Shown piece after piece: positions 49,501 through 59,000 of a stretch of DNA of 64,000 nucleotides. A program made the position numbers and the translations under genes. A model generated the notes under the pieces. The model was not told the DNA's origin, made no database searches, and was given only the letters and a program-made list of their open reading frames with translations. Within the stretch, counting starts at the first letter, position 1. Each line of letters starts with the position of its first letter. Source of the stretch: JACKFB01 sp041389525 (GTDB taxonomy: Bacteria; Myxococcota_A; UBA9042; PHBI01; JACKFB01); assembly GCA_041389525.1 (NCBI GenBank), contig JAWKRR010000042.1, positions 6,395-70,394 of the forward strand, in the 5' to 3' direction.

Positions 49501-50448
49501 TCAGCACACGCTCGACTCGGACACGCCGGCCAGCGCGGCGCGCGCGCGCTCGGCGTCCGCGCTGGCGGTCAGCACCTTCACGTTGGGCCCGGCGTCCATG
49601 GTCCAGCCGGCCGCGACCCCGGCCGCGTGGAGCCCCCGCACCGCCTCGATGACCGCAAGGGAGCTGGCGCGCCAGTAGAGAACGGGCGGCCGCGCAGCCA
49701 TGGCCGCCGCGTGCATGCGCAGCGCGGAGATCTCCATGACCTCGCACAGCGCTGGCAGGTCGCGCCGCAGCACCGCGGCGAGTCCCTCGTCGAAGAGGCC
49801 ACGCGCCTGGCTCACCCACCCCGCGTGGTAGGGCGAGGTCCGCGCGGTGCGGCCCATGGCGTCGCGCGACGAGGTGTCCTTCGGCCCCGCGTCGACCACG
49901 GCGACCACGAGGCGCAGGTCCCAGTGAGACGCCGGCGCGACCGCGTGCGCCTCGGCCCCCTCCCACGCCGCGAAGCCCTCGAAGATGCTGCGGCTGGCGC
50001 TGCCGGAGCCCACCCGCGCCACGGCGGACAACGCCCCCGGGCTCAGCTCGAGGCCCGCCAGCCGCGCGCTGGCCGCAGCCAACGCCGCCATCCCCGACGC
50101 CGACGACGCGAGGCCAGCCCCCGTGGGCACGTGGTTGGTCGACACCACGTCGAAGGGCGAGGCGATGTCTCCCAAAGCCCGAACCCGGTCCAGCACCGGG
50201 CGCGCGCGCCGCGTCGCCGCCGCGTCCAGCTCCACGCCGTCCAGCACGATGCGGTCGCCAGGCAGGTCGGGCGCGAAGCGCACGGTCGTCTCGGTGTAGA
50301 GCCCCTCGAGCGTCAGCGACAGGCTGGGCACCGCCGGCAGGTTCAGGTCCTCCGGCCCACGCGCCGGGGCCTTACCCCAGTACTTCACCAGCGCGATGTT
50401 GACGCCGGCCCGCGCGGTGACGGCCTGGCCGTAGAGAGGCGTACTCAT
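49501..50448 (-). CDS. mvaD: Diphosphomevalonate decarboxylase
   Basis: 315 aa. Strong MvaD signatures: NIALVKYWGK near the N-terminus, PSLSLTLEG, GLASSASGMAALAAA (ATP loop), KDTSSRDAM and WTMDAGPNVKVL, the last containing the catalytic Asp. Converts diphosphomevalonate to isopentenyl diphosphate. Overlaps the mevalonate kinase stop by 4 bp. Confidence 0.96.
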   Translation of the reverse strand: MSTPLYGQAVTARAGVNIALVKYWGKAPARGPEDLNLPAVPSLSLTLEGLYTETTVRFAPDLPGDRIVLDGVELDAAATRRARPVLDRVRALGDIASPFDVVSTNHVPTGAGLASSASGMAALAAASARLAGLELSPGALSAVARVGSGSASRSIFEGFAAWEGAEAHAVAPASHWDLRLVVAVVDAGPKDTSSRDAMGRTARTSPYHAGWVSQARGLFDEGLAAVLRRDLPALCEVMEISALRMHAAAMAARPPVLYWRASSLAVIEAVRGLHAAGVAAGWTMDAGPNVKVLTASADAERARAALAGVSESSVC

Positions 50449-51290
50449 GGGGCGATGACCTCGGTAGCACCTGCTTGGGAGAGCGCCCGCCCGAGATCGA
50501 GCCCGTCAGCCGCCAACGCGATGACCGCGCCGCCCAGGCCGCCCCCGGTGAGCTTGGCGCCCAACGCTCCGGCGGCGCGGGCGGCGTGGACCAGCGACTC
50601 GAGCCCTGGCGTGCTGACGCCGGCCTCCGAGAGCAGCGCGTGGTTGGCGTCCATGGCGCGGCCGAGGGCGGGCCAGTCCGCGGCCTCGACGGCGCCGCGG
50701 CCGGCCTGAGCGAGGGCGCGGGCGTGTCCCAGCATGGCGTCAAATCGCGAGGGATCTCCTTGGGAAAAGGCGGTCACCTTGGCGATGGCGACGCTGGTCG
50801 CGGTGCGCTCGGGCGAGAGCGCGACCCACAGGCGGGGCACGGGGGCGCCGTGCAGGATCTCGGGCTGCTGGCCTCGAATGAGCCAGACCGGCGCGCCGTA
50901 GGTGGCCACGGCGTCGTCGACCCCGCTGGGGCTGCCGTGGGCCAGGGTCTCCAGGCGATGGGCGCGGGCGCGGACGGTCTCGTCGTCCAGGTCGGGGTAA
51001 AGCGCGCGCACCAAGGCGACGGCGACCGCGGCCGAGCCGCCCAGGCCGGCGCCCACGGGGAGATCGGAGCGCACCTGGAGGCCGAGCGCGGCGGGATCTT
51101 CGCCGAGCTCGACCAGCATGCGGCGGAGGTGGGGCTCGACGTCGGCGGGGACGCGCCAGGGGCCCGGCGCGCGGGTGGCCGTGACCTCCACGTGGCGGGA
51201 GCGCAGCGGCACCGCGAGGGCGGGCGCTCCGTGAACGACGAAGTGCTCACCGAGGACGATGACCTTTCCCGACGCGCGGCCGACGCTCAT
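50445..51290 (-). CDS. mvk: Mevalonate kinase
   Basis: 281 aa, slightly short for the family (about 300). GHMP motifs: GKVIVLGEHFVVHGAPALA, GAGLGGSAAVAVALV, GSPSGVDD (conserved Ser/Asp around the active site) and GGGLGGAVIAL. The GEHFVVHG and PSGVDD sequences are typical of mevalonate kinases. Phosphorylates mevalonate. 4-bp overlap with fni upstream. Confidence 0.92.
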   Translation of the reverse strand: MSVGRASGKVIVLGEHFVVHGAPALAVPLRSRHVEVTATRAPGPWRVPADVEPHLRRMLVELGEDPAALGLQVRSDLPVGAGLGGSAAVAVALVRALYPDLDDETVRARAHRLETLAHGSPSGVDDAVATYGAPVWLIRGQQPEILHGAPVPRLWVALSPERTATSVAIAKVTAFSQGDPSRFDAMLGHARALAQAGRGAVEAADWPALGRAMDANHALLSEAGVSTPGLESLVHAARAAGALGAKLTGGGLGGAVIALAADGLDLGRALSQAGATEVIAP

Positions 51291-52372
51291 AGCCGGGCGC
51301 GCGGGACGGCGGTGAGGCGACCGCGCAGGTCTCGCGGGGTCCGGGCGCCGGTGACGAAGCAGAGGATGCGAAGGGTGTGGGTGAGGGTGTCGATGGTCTC
51401 GAGCAGGGCGTCGAGGCCTTCGCTGGCGGCCTTCAAGAAGGGCAGCGCGGCGGCCACGGCGTCGGCGCCGAGGGCCATGCAGGTCGCCATCTCGACGGCG
51501 CTGCGCAGGCCGCCCGAGGCGATGACCGTGCGCTCGCCGAAGGCCGCGCGGCAGGCGATGACGCTGTCGGCCGTGCTGACGCCGAAGCCGGCCAGCGCGA
51601 TGCCGGCGGCGTAGGCGCGCGGGTCGCCTTGGCGCAGGGCCTCGATGCGGGCCCAGCTTGTGCCGCCAACGCCCGCGGTCTCGACGCCGGTCAGGGGCAG
51701 CGAGGCGAGGCGGGCCGCCGTGTCGGGCCCGATGCCGGCGCCGACCTCCTTGGCGAAGACCGGGACCGGGATGTGTGGCAGCGCCTCGGCGATGCGCTGG
51801 GTCAAACCGCCAAACTGCGTGTCCCCATCAGGCTGAATCGCCTCTTGCAGCGGGTTGAGGTGCAGGTTGAGCGCGTCGGCGCCCAGCAGCGCGACGAGGC
51901 GGGCGGCGTCCTGGCCGGTGACGCCGCGGTTGAACTGCACAGCGCCAAGGTTGGCGAAGAGCAGCACGTCGGGCGCGAGGTCGCGCACCTGGAAGCTGGC
52001 GAGGGATTCGGGGTGCTCGAGCACGATGCGGCCGGAGCCGAGGGCCAGGCCGATGCCGCGAAGCTGAGCGCCCTGGGCGAGCACGCGGTTGATTCGCCGT
52101 GCCTCATCGGTGCCGCCGGTCATCGCGCCGATGATGAGCGGCGCGCTCAGCACTTTGCCGGCGACGGAGGTGCGCAGGTCGACCGCGTCGAGGTCCAGCT
52201 CAGGAAGTGCCTGATAGTCCAAGCGAAACCGGCCCAGCCCCGTCTCCGCCCCCGACTCGACCTCGGCGTCGCGACACAGATCGAGATGCTCGGACTTTCG
52301 CGACGCGATATCCGCCAAAGCCCCCGATGCGGGCGGCAGATCTCGGGCGGGCTTTCCATCAGGCGTGGTCAT
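51287..52372 (-). CDS. fni: Type 2 isopentenyl-diphosphate delta-isomerase
   Basis: 361 aa TIM barrel. IDI-2 signatures: SRKSEHLDLC near the N-terminus, PLIIGAMTGGT, NLHLNPLQEAIQPDGD, VFAKEVGAGI, GVGGTSWARIE and ASGGLRSAVEMA (FMN phosphate site). Uses FMN and a reduced cofactor to interconvert IPP and DMAPP. First gene of a minus-strand unit of five genes. Confidence 0.96.
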   Translation of the reverse strand: MTTPDGKPARDLPPASGALADIASRKSEHLDLCRDAEVESGAETGLGRFRLDYQALPELDLDAVDLRTSVAGKVLSAPLIIGAMTGGTDEARRINRVLAQGAQLRGIGLALGSGRIVLEHPESLASFQVRDLAPDVLLFANLGAVQFNRGVTGQDAARLVALLGADALNLHLNPLQEAIQPDGDTQFGGLTQRIAEALPHIPVPVFAKEVGAGIGPDTAARLASLPLTGVETAGVGGTSWARIEALRQGDPRAYAAGIALAGFGVSTADSVIACRAAFGERTVIASGGLRSAVEMATCMALGADAVAAALPFLKAASEGLDALLETIDTLTHTLRILCFVTGARTPRDLRGRLTAVPRARL

Positions 52373-52479
52373 GGCCCCTGGTTAGTGCGGGGCCGTCGGG
52401 CGGTCAAGCGGTGGGGGCAATCGCGGGGGGGCAATCGCGTGGGCGGCTGGGGGCGCGTCGTGGGGTGGTTGGTCGCGAT

Positions 52480-52576
52480 TGCCCGCTTTCAGCTTTTGGC
52501 TCTCAGCTTTCAGCCGGGCTCGCCTTCGCGCGCGACGGGGGGCTGGCTGATGGCTGAGCGCTGACCGCTGATAGCC
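52480..52576. repeat. Short degenerate CAGCTTTCAGC-type repeats
   Basis: TTTCAGCTTTTGGCTCTCAG and its continuation (about 52487-52516) are a run of near-copies of CAGCTTTC. From 52542, GGCTGATGGCTGAGCGCTGA is roughly the inverted form. This small spacer repeat is common in delta-proteobacteria; it could fold back on itself. Confidence 0.55.
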
Positions 52577-52596
52577 AAACCGCCGCAGGCGGTTTT
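52577..52596. terminator. Bidirectional Rho-independent terminator
   Basis: AAACCGCC, loop GCA, GGCGGTTT, flanked by A's on one side and T's on the other. It lies in the divergent spacer between fni and the LON-domain gene, so it insulates rather than ends either gene. Confidence 0.75.
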
Positions 52597-52617
52597 GCTG
52601 GCGCGGAGGCTTGGTGC

Positions 52618-53532
52618 GTGGCAGAAGTCCGCCCCGTGAACAGACTACCGCTCATCATTATCGACGAGATCATGTTGCCTGGCACCACCACGGAGGTGGG
52701 GCTGGACGACGGTGAGGCGCGGGCGCTGATGGCGCGCGGCGCTGACGAGATGGGGACGACGGTGGCGGTGGCCTGCCGGGTGCCGGGCGCGCCGGTGCCG
52801 ACGCGGATGGAGCAGCGCAGCTCGGGGTCGCCGGGGCCGCTGATGGAGGCCGTGCTGATCGGCGTGGGCCTCGTGGTGCCTGCCGATGAGCTGGAGCCGA
52901 CGCCGCGGCTGCTGCTGGAGCGGGTGAGCCGGGCGCGGCTTGGCGAGGTCGTGGCCAAGGGCGACGGCTTCGAGGCCATGGTGACGCCTTGGCCCGTGAC
53001 GCGGGGCGGCAGCGACGAGGCCCTCGCGAAGACACTGGGGGCGCGCTTTTTTCGGGCGCTCTTGGCGGCGCGCGCGGAGGGCGAGCCTGGGGGCCGCGAG
53101 CAGGTCGAGAAGCCCGTGCTCGAGGTCTCGCGCACCAGCGACCCGGTCGAGGCCCTCTTCCTGATGGCCGACTACCTCTTTAATGAGCCGGAGGCGCGAA
53201 AGAGCGTGCTCTTGGCTGAAGAGAGCCACGCGGTGGCGGGCTGGGTCGGCTCGATGCTGGACGCGATCGAGTCGGGGCTGCCGGCCGGTCCTGGCACGGT
53301 GCGCCGCGGGATGGAAGGCTGGCTCGGCGACGCGTCGCGCGAGGGGCTGGGCAGCTTGGCGGACACGGCCGCGGTACTCCTGGCGCTGGCGCCGCTGTGC
53401 GAGCCGAGCGACGAGCTTCTGGCGGAGACCGCCGCGGTGGTCGAGGCCTCGAAGGCGCTTCAGGCGCGGTTTGACCGGCTGGCCGAGCGCCTGCTCAAGC
53501 CGCCGAAGCGCAAGCCGCGCGCCGCGGACTGA
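52618..53532 (+). CDS. LON substrate-binding-domain protein
   Basis: 304 aa, GTG start. The first 200 residues follow the N-terminal domain of Lon: LPLIIIDEIMLPGTTTEVGL, GVGLVVP, RLLLERVSRARL and DYLF near the end. A helical C-terminal part has EASKALQARFDRLAERLL. There is no ATPase or protease domain. Stand-alone LON-domain proteins exist in many bacteria with mostly unknown roles. Lys/Arg-rich C-terminus. Ends 23 bp from a convergent gene. Confidence 0.75.
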   Translation: MAEVRPVNRLPLIIIDEIMLPGTTTEVGLDDGEARALMARGADEMGTTVAVACRVPGAPVPTRMEQRSSGSPGPLMEAVLIGVGLVVPADELEPTPRLLLERVSRARLGEVVAKGDGFEAMVTPWPVTRGGSDEALAKTLGARFFRALLAARAEGEPGGREQVEKPVLEVSRTSDPVEALFLMADYLFNEPEARKSVLLAEESHAVAGWVGSMLDAIESGLPAGPGTVRRGMEGWLGDASREGLGSLADTAAVLLALAPLCEPSDELLAETAAVVEASKALQARFDRLAERLLKPPKRKPRAAD

Positions 53533-53555
53533 GCTGACGGCTCGGCCGTGGCCGC

Positions 53556-54974
53556 TCAGTCGCGGCCGGCCATGAGCGCGAGGGCGTCCTCGACCCACGC
53601 GGTCTGGCGCATCCCGCAGAGCGCGGCGGTGACGCCCGGGCGGGTCGCCGCGAAGGCCAGAGCGCGGCGGGCGAGCGGGCCGTGACGTAGCTCGGGGGCG
53701 AGCGCGGCGTCGAGGGGCTGGGTGAGGGCGGCGAGGCGGGCGGCGTCTCGACCTGCGAGGGCGGCTCGGGCTGAGCGCATCAGCGCGTCGTAGGCCGGCC
53801 GGTACTGCGCGCGCCAGCGGTCGACGGCCTGCTGACCTTGGGCGTCGCGGGCGGTCACCGCGCGCAGCGCCGCCTCGGTGCGCGGGTCGGCGTAGCGGGC
53901 TCGGAAGTCGTCGAAGTCGAGCGCTGTCGCGAGGCGGCGCAGGGCATCCGGGAGGTCGGCGGACCATCGCGGAAAGTCGTCTTTTCCGCTGCTGCCGACG
54001 GCCTCTTCGAGCTGACGGAGGCGCCGGCGCGCCTCGGGAAAGGGCTGGGCGCTGTCGGGGAGCTCGGGGGACGCGAGCCGCACGAGCGCGCCGTCGATGA
54101 CGGCGTTGAGCGGCCGGTTGGCCAGAAAGCCAAGCCCGCGGCGCTGACACGCTGCGGCGGCCTCGGCGCCGCGGGTCTCGACCAAGTTCAGCGGCGCCTG
54201 GAGCACCGCCAGGTGGTGGGGGCCGGCGCCGGTGGCCGCCGCCGCCCGCTCCGCGGCGTGCACGAAGGCGTCGACGCTGGTGTGCGCCGGCTCGGTGATG
54301 GACTCACCCAGGGTGTTCGACGACACGCCGTACCACGCGATGACGCCCTCGGCGACCAGCGCCTCCAGGGCGCCGAAGGCCTCGACCAGGGTACGGTTGA
54401 ACGCCTCGCGCCGGGCCGCGTCGGTCGCGCCGCGCAGCGCGTCCGGCCCCGGCGACAGCAGGTACTCGGGGTTGTGTAGCAGGACCACGTCGAGGGTCTC
54501 GACGCCCACGCGGCGCCGCGAGACCTCGACCGCGTGGCGCACCAGGGCGGGGGCCAGGCCGTGGGCGTGCTCGTCGGAGAGCGAGGCGAGACCTGGCGAA
54601 TCGGCGTGCTCGGAGCCCCGCAACCAGCGCAGCATCTCGCCCTGCCAGTAGCCGAGCTTGGTGACCAGGATGACGCCGTCGCGGCTCAGCGTCCGCGCGT
54701 CGATGCCGCGTCGAAGCGCCGCACCCACCGCGCGTTCGGCGCCGCCGTGCCCGTAGTTCACCGAGGTGTCGATGAGGCGCACGCCGCGCGAGAGCGCCAG
54801 ATCGAGGGCCGCCGCGTGCTCGGGGTTGGCCTCGTCGACGCGATAGGTCCCGAAGCCGACGCCCGCGGTGCCCAGCCCCGTGGGGCCGAGGACTCGCAAC
54901 CAGGGGGCGCTGAGCCCGGCCCCCTCGGCGGCGGCTCGAGTGGCGGCTGGCGTGGCGCGGCCGGGGATAGTCAT
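53556..54974 (-). CDS. Aldo/keto reductase-family protein with C-terminal extension
   Basis: 472 aa from ATG 54974. N-terminal TIM-barrel: GFGTYRVDE, RLIDTSVNYGHGGAERAVG (catalytic Asp-Tyr), LVTKLGYWQ (catalytic Lys), DVVLLHNPEYLL (catalytic His), and ITEPAHTSV. The second half continues about 170 residues beyond a usual AKR (about 300 aa), with a late GVTAALCGMRQTAWVEDAL that is the usual C-terminal end. The extra material sits inside, as an insert after the LANRPLNAV strand. NADPH-dependent oxidoreductase; substrate unknown. Confidence 0.87.
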   Translation of the reverse strand: MTIPGRATPAATRAAAEGAGLSAPWLRVLGPTGLGTAGVGFGTYRVDEANPEHAAALDLALSRGVRLIDTSVNYGHGGAERAVGAALRRGIDARTLSRDGVILVTKLGYWQGEMLRWLRGSEHADSPGLASLSDEHAHGLAPALVRHAVEVSRRRVGVETLDVVLLHNPEYLLSPGPDALRGATDAARREAFNRTLVEAFGALEALVAEGVIAWYGVSSNTLGESITEPAHTSVDAFVHAAERAAAATGAGPHHLAVLQAPLNLVETRGAEAAAACQRRGLGFLANRPLNAVIDGALVRLASPELPDSAQPFPEARRRLRQLEEAVGSSGKDDFPRWSADLPDALRRLATALDFDDFRARYADPRTEAALRAVTARDAQGQQAVDRWRAQYRPAYDALMRSARAALAGRDAARLAALTQPLDAALAPELRHGPLARRALAFAATRPGVTAALCGMRQTAWVEDALALMAGRD

Positions 54975-55089
54975 CGGCGATCCTGGGCTCGGGGCGTCGC
55001 CCAGCCTGCGCCAGGGGCCGGCCGGGGCGCAATCGCGACCGACCCGCTGGGCGTGACGGGCGCGCGGGCATGCGTTAGATCTTGCGCCC

Positions 55090-55974
55090 ATGACCCGCCA
55101 AGAAAACCCTGTCGATCTTCGCGCCTGGCAGTCGGCCATCGCCTCGCTGGCGTCGCCGGCAGCCCAGGAGCTCGTCGACGCCCTCGGCGAACGCGGGGTC
55201 AAGCGACGCTACGTCGAGATCAGCGCGTCCGCGGGTGCCGTCCGACACATGGCCCACCTCGCCGGGGCGCGGGCGCCCTTTCGCACGGGCCTGCAGCACC
55301 TAGTCGACGCCGGGCTCGACCCCGCGCACCGCTGGATGCTGCGCTGGATGCTGGGGCGCTGGCCCCGCGGGATGATCACGGCCTCGGTGCCGCTGGGCGC
55401 CGCGACGGCCGAGGTCGAGCTTGGGATCCTGGCGCCGCTGACGCCGACCCGCATCGCCCTGAGCGAGGGCCCCCTGCCCTTCGCGGCCGAGTCCGTCGTG
55501 CACTTCCGCGACGTTCACGACGCCACGGCCGCCATGGGCCTCACCGGCTGCCGCGTGATCTGCTACGGCGGCGGCCCCACGGCCTTGGCCGGCCGCTGGC
55601 CGGTCGCCCACTCCAACATGGTCGCCGTCGCGGGCTGCATGAATCTGGGAGCGATCGCCCGAGATCTGGTCGTCCCGGTCCTCCATGACCTCGCGGGCGA
55701 CGCCCCCGACGGCGGCGCGCCGGTGGTCGAGCTCCGCTGGTCGCCCGAGCCCGGCGACTCGCTCTCGGTCGAGGTGGGGCCCGTCCCCACGGCGCGGCTG
55801 CTCGGCCTGGTCCGCGCGGCCGTCGGCGAGGACGAGGCCGGCGCCGTTCGCGCCCTCGCCCAGACCTTCAAGCAGCCCGTGGCCGCCCGCGCGCGCCTGA
55901 CCTTCGACGCCAGCGGCCTGCGGTCGGCCGGCGCGCTCTTCGCCCCGCGTGGACAGCCCGACGGCGCCTGGTAG
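55090..55974 (+). CDS. Protein of unknown function
   Basis: 294 aa. Mostly alpha/beta with an SAGAVRHMAH stretch at about 48, a central ICYGGGPTALAG and GCMNLGAIARDLVVPVL. No signal peptide, membrane helices or known motif. Codon use matches the surroundings, and it is a stand-alone divergent gene. I do not recognise it. Confidence 0.6.
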   Translation: MTRQENPVDLRAWQSAIASLASPAAQELVDALGERGVKRRYVEISASAGAVRHMAHLAGARAPFRTGLQHLVDAGLDPAHRWMLRWMLGRWPRGMITASVPLGAATAEVELGILAPLTPTRIALSEGPLPFAAESVVHFRDVHDATAAMGLTGCRVICYGGGPTALAGRWPVAHSNMVAVAGCMNLGAIARDLVVPVLHDLAGDAPDGGAPVVELRWSPEPGDSLSVEVGPVPTARLLGLVRAAVGEDEAGAVRALAQTFKQPVAARARLTFDASGLRSAGALFAPRGQPDGAW

Positions 55975-56049
55975 ACGCCGCCGGTTCGTCCCATCTGCAC
56001 ACCGCGAAGGCCGCCCGCCGCTCGGGTCCGGCCTCAGCGCCTGCCGCGT

Positions 56050-59000
56050 TCAGCTACAGCCGGACGTCCCGCCGCAGGTGATGCACTTGAGGCAGGTGCC
56101 ATTGCGCACCAGCGTCATGTGCCCGCACTCGCCGCACGCGTCGCCCTCGTAGCCCTTCAGCCGCGCGACCGAGGCCTCCGAGCTGCCGCCGCCGGACACC
56201 GTCATCATCCCGGCGCCGGACGCCAACACCGTCGGCGAGGGGCCCGCGTTCGCGTCGGTGATCCCCGTGTCCACATGCACGCTGCGCGCCGGGCGGGTGC
56301 GCGGCTCGGGCGCGTCGTCGGCGCCGCTGCGGATGTCGTCCACGCCGTGATGCGACTGCATCTCCTCGGACTCCGACGTCGAGTCGGCGCCGAGCTTGTC
56401 CGGCGGCACCTGAGCCAGCTCGTTGCGGCCCAGGTAGCTGATGGCAAGCTCGCGGAAGATGTAGTCGATGATCGACGTGGTCATCTTGATGTAGGGGTTT
56501 CCCTGCACCATCCCGTTCGGCTCAAAGCGCGTGAAGAGGAAGGCGTCGACGTACTCGTCCAGCGGCACACCGTGCTGCAGGCCCAAGGACACGGCGATGG
56601 CGAAGCAGTTCATCATGCTGCGGAAGGCGGCGCCCTCCTTGTGCATGTCGAGGAAGATCTCGCCGAGGGTGCCGTCCTGGTACTCGCCGGTGCGCAGGTA
56701 CACGTTGTGGCCGGCGATCACGGCCTTCTGCGTGTAGCCCGCCCGGCGATTCGGCAGCTTGCGCCGCTGCGCCAAGTAGCGGACCACGATGCGCTCGGCG
56801 ATCTCGGTCGGCCCGGTGGGTGCGGTCGGCTCGCCGTCGTCGTCCGACAGGGAGTCGAGGCCCAGGTCGTCGTCCATGGTCGCCGACAGCGGCTGGCTGA
56901 GCTTGGAGCCGTCGCGGTAGAGCGCGTTGGCCTTCAACCCCAGCCGCCAGCTCATCTCGTAGGCCTGTTTGACCTGCGCGACGGTCGCGTGATTCGGCAG
57001 GTTGATGGTCTTGGAGATCGCGCCCGAGATGAAGGGCTGGACCGCCGCCATCATGGTGATGTGCCCCTCGGCGGCGATGTAGCGCTTGCCGTGGCGGCCG
57101 CACTTGTTGGCGCAGTCGAAGACCGCGAGGTGCTCTTCGCGCAAGTAGGGCGCGCCCTCGATGGTCATGCGGCCGCAGATGGCGTCGTTGGCCTCGCGGA
57201 TCGCCGCGGGCTCATAGCCGAGGGCGGTCAGCAGGTCGAAGTCGGGCGCATCGAGCGCCTCGGCCGAGATCCCCATGGGGCCCGTGATGACCTCGTCGCC
57301 GACCACGAAGCGGTTGAACACGAAGGTGACATCGAAGCTGCGGGCCAGCTCGGCCTCGACGCGGTCGATGACCTCCGCCGGCATCCCCTTGGCGGCCAAG
57401 GACGCGCGGTTGATGTGCGGGGTGCCCACGAGGCTGCCCGTGCCGCGGCAGTACGTCACGATGGCTTCGGTCTGCGCGTCGGAGTAGCCGAGCTTACGCA
57501 GCGCCTCGGGCACCGACTCGTTGATGATCTTGAAGTAGCCGCCACCGGCGAGCTTCTTGAACTTCACCAGCGCGAAGTCGGGCTCGACGCCGGTGGTGTC
57601 ACAGTCCATGACCAGCCCGATGGTGCCAGTCGGGGCGATCACCGTCGCCTGTGCGTTGCGGTATCCGTGCTCGCTACCGAGCGCCAGCGCGTGGTCCCAC
57701 GACTTTCGCGCCGCAGCGAGGAGCGCCTTGGGCGCCACATCGGCGTCGATAGGCGTCGGCGCAATTGCCAACCCCTCGTAACCGTCCTCGCGGGCGCCGG
57801 CCTTGATGCCGTAAGCCGCCCGGCGATGGTTGCGCATCACGCGCAGCATCGGCTCGCGGTTCTTCTCGAAGCCCTTGAAGGGCCCCAGCTCGCGCGCCAT
57901 CTCGGCGCTGGTGCTGTACGAGGTACCGGTCATCAGCGCGGCGATGGCTCCGCCGATGGCGCGTCCGGCCGCCGAATCGTACGGGATGCCGTTGACCATG
58001 AGCAGGCTGCCCAGGTTCGCGTAGCCGAGGCCCAGGGTGCGGAAATGCCACGACAGCTCCGCGATGCGGCGCGACGGGAACTGCGCCATCAGCACGGCGA
58101 TCTCGAGGACCACCGTCCACAGGCGGCAGGCGTGGGCGCAGCTCTCGACGTCGACGGGCTCAGCGCCCTCGCCGCGGAAGCGCATCAGGTTGAGGCTGGC
58201 GAGGTTGCAGGCCGTGTCGTCGAGGAACATGTACTCGGAGCACGGGTTGCTCGCGTTGATGCGGCCGTCTTCGGGGCAGGTGTGCCACTCGTTGATGGTC
58301 GAATCGAACTGCAGGCCGGGGTCGGCGCAGCTCCACGCGGCGTAAGTGATGTCGTCCCACAGCTCGCGCGCGGGGATGACCTTGGCCGGCTTGCCGGTCG
58401 TGCGCTGAATCAGCGCCCAATCCTGGCCCGCGTTCACCGCCTCCATGAAGGCGTTGGAGAGGCGCACGGAGTTGTTCGAGTTCTGACCCGACACCGTGTA
58501 GTAGGCCTCGGAGTCCCAACCCGTGTCGTACTCGGAGAAGAGGATGCCGGTGTAGCCCTGCTCGCCGAGCTGAATCGCGCGGCGGATGTAGTTCTCGTGG
58601 ATGCCGGCGGAGCGCGCGCCGCGGACCGCCTCGGCCAGATCCTTGTTGGCCTTGGGCTGGGTCGACTGGCCGTTGAGGCCGCGCTTCTTGCCCGCGGCGA
58701 CCGCGCCGATAATCGCGTTGAGGTGCTTGTTGTTGAGGCGGGCGCCCAGCACGAGGCTGGCCACCTTCTGCTCCTCCTGCACCTTCCAATTGATGAACTC
58801 GCGGATGTCGGGGTGGTCGACGTCCAGCACGACCATCTTGGCCGCGCGGCGCGTCGTGCCGCCCGACTTGATGGCGCCCGCCGCCCGGTCACCGATCTTG
58901 AGGAAGCTCATCAGGCCGCTGGAGCGCCCGCCACCCGACAGCGGCTCGCCCTCGCCGCGCAGGGCGGAGAAGTTGGAGCCGGTGCCGGAGCCGTACTTGA

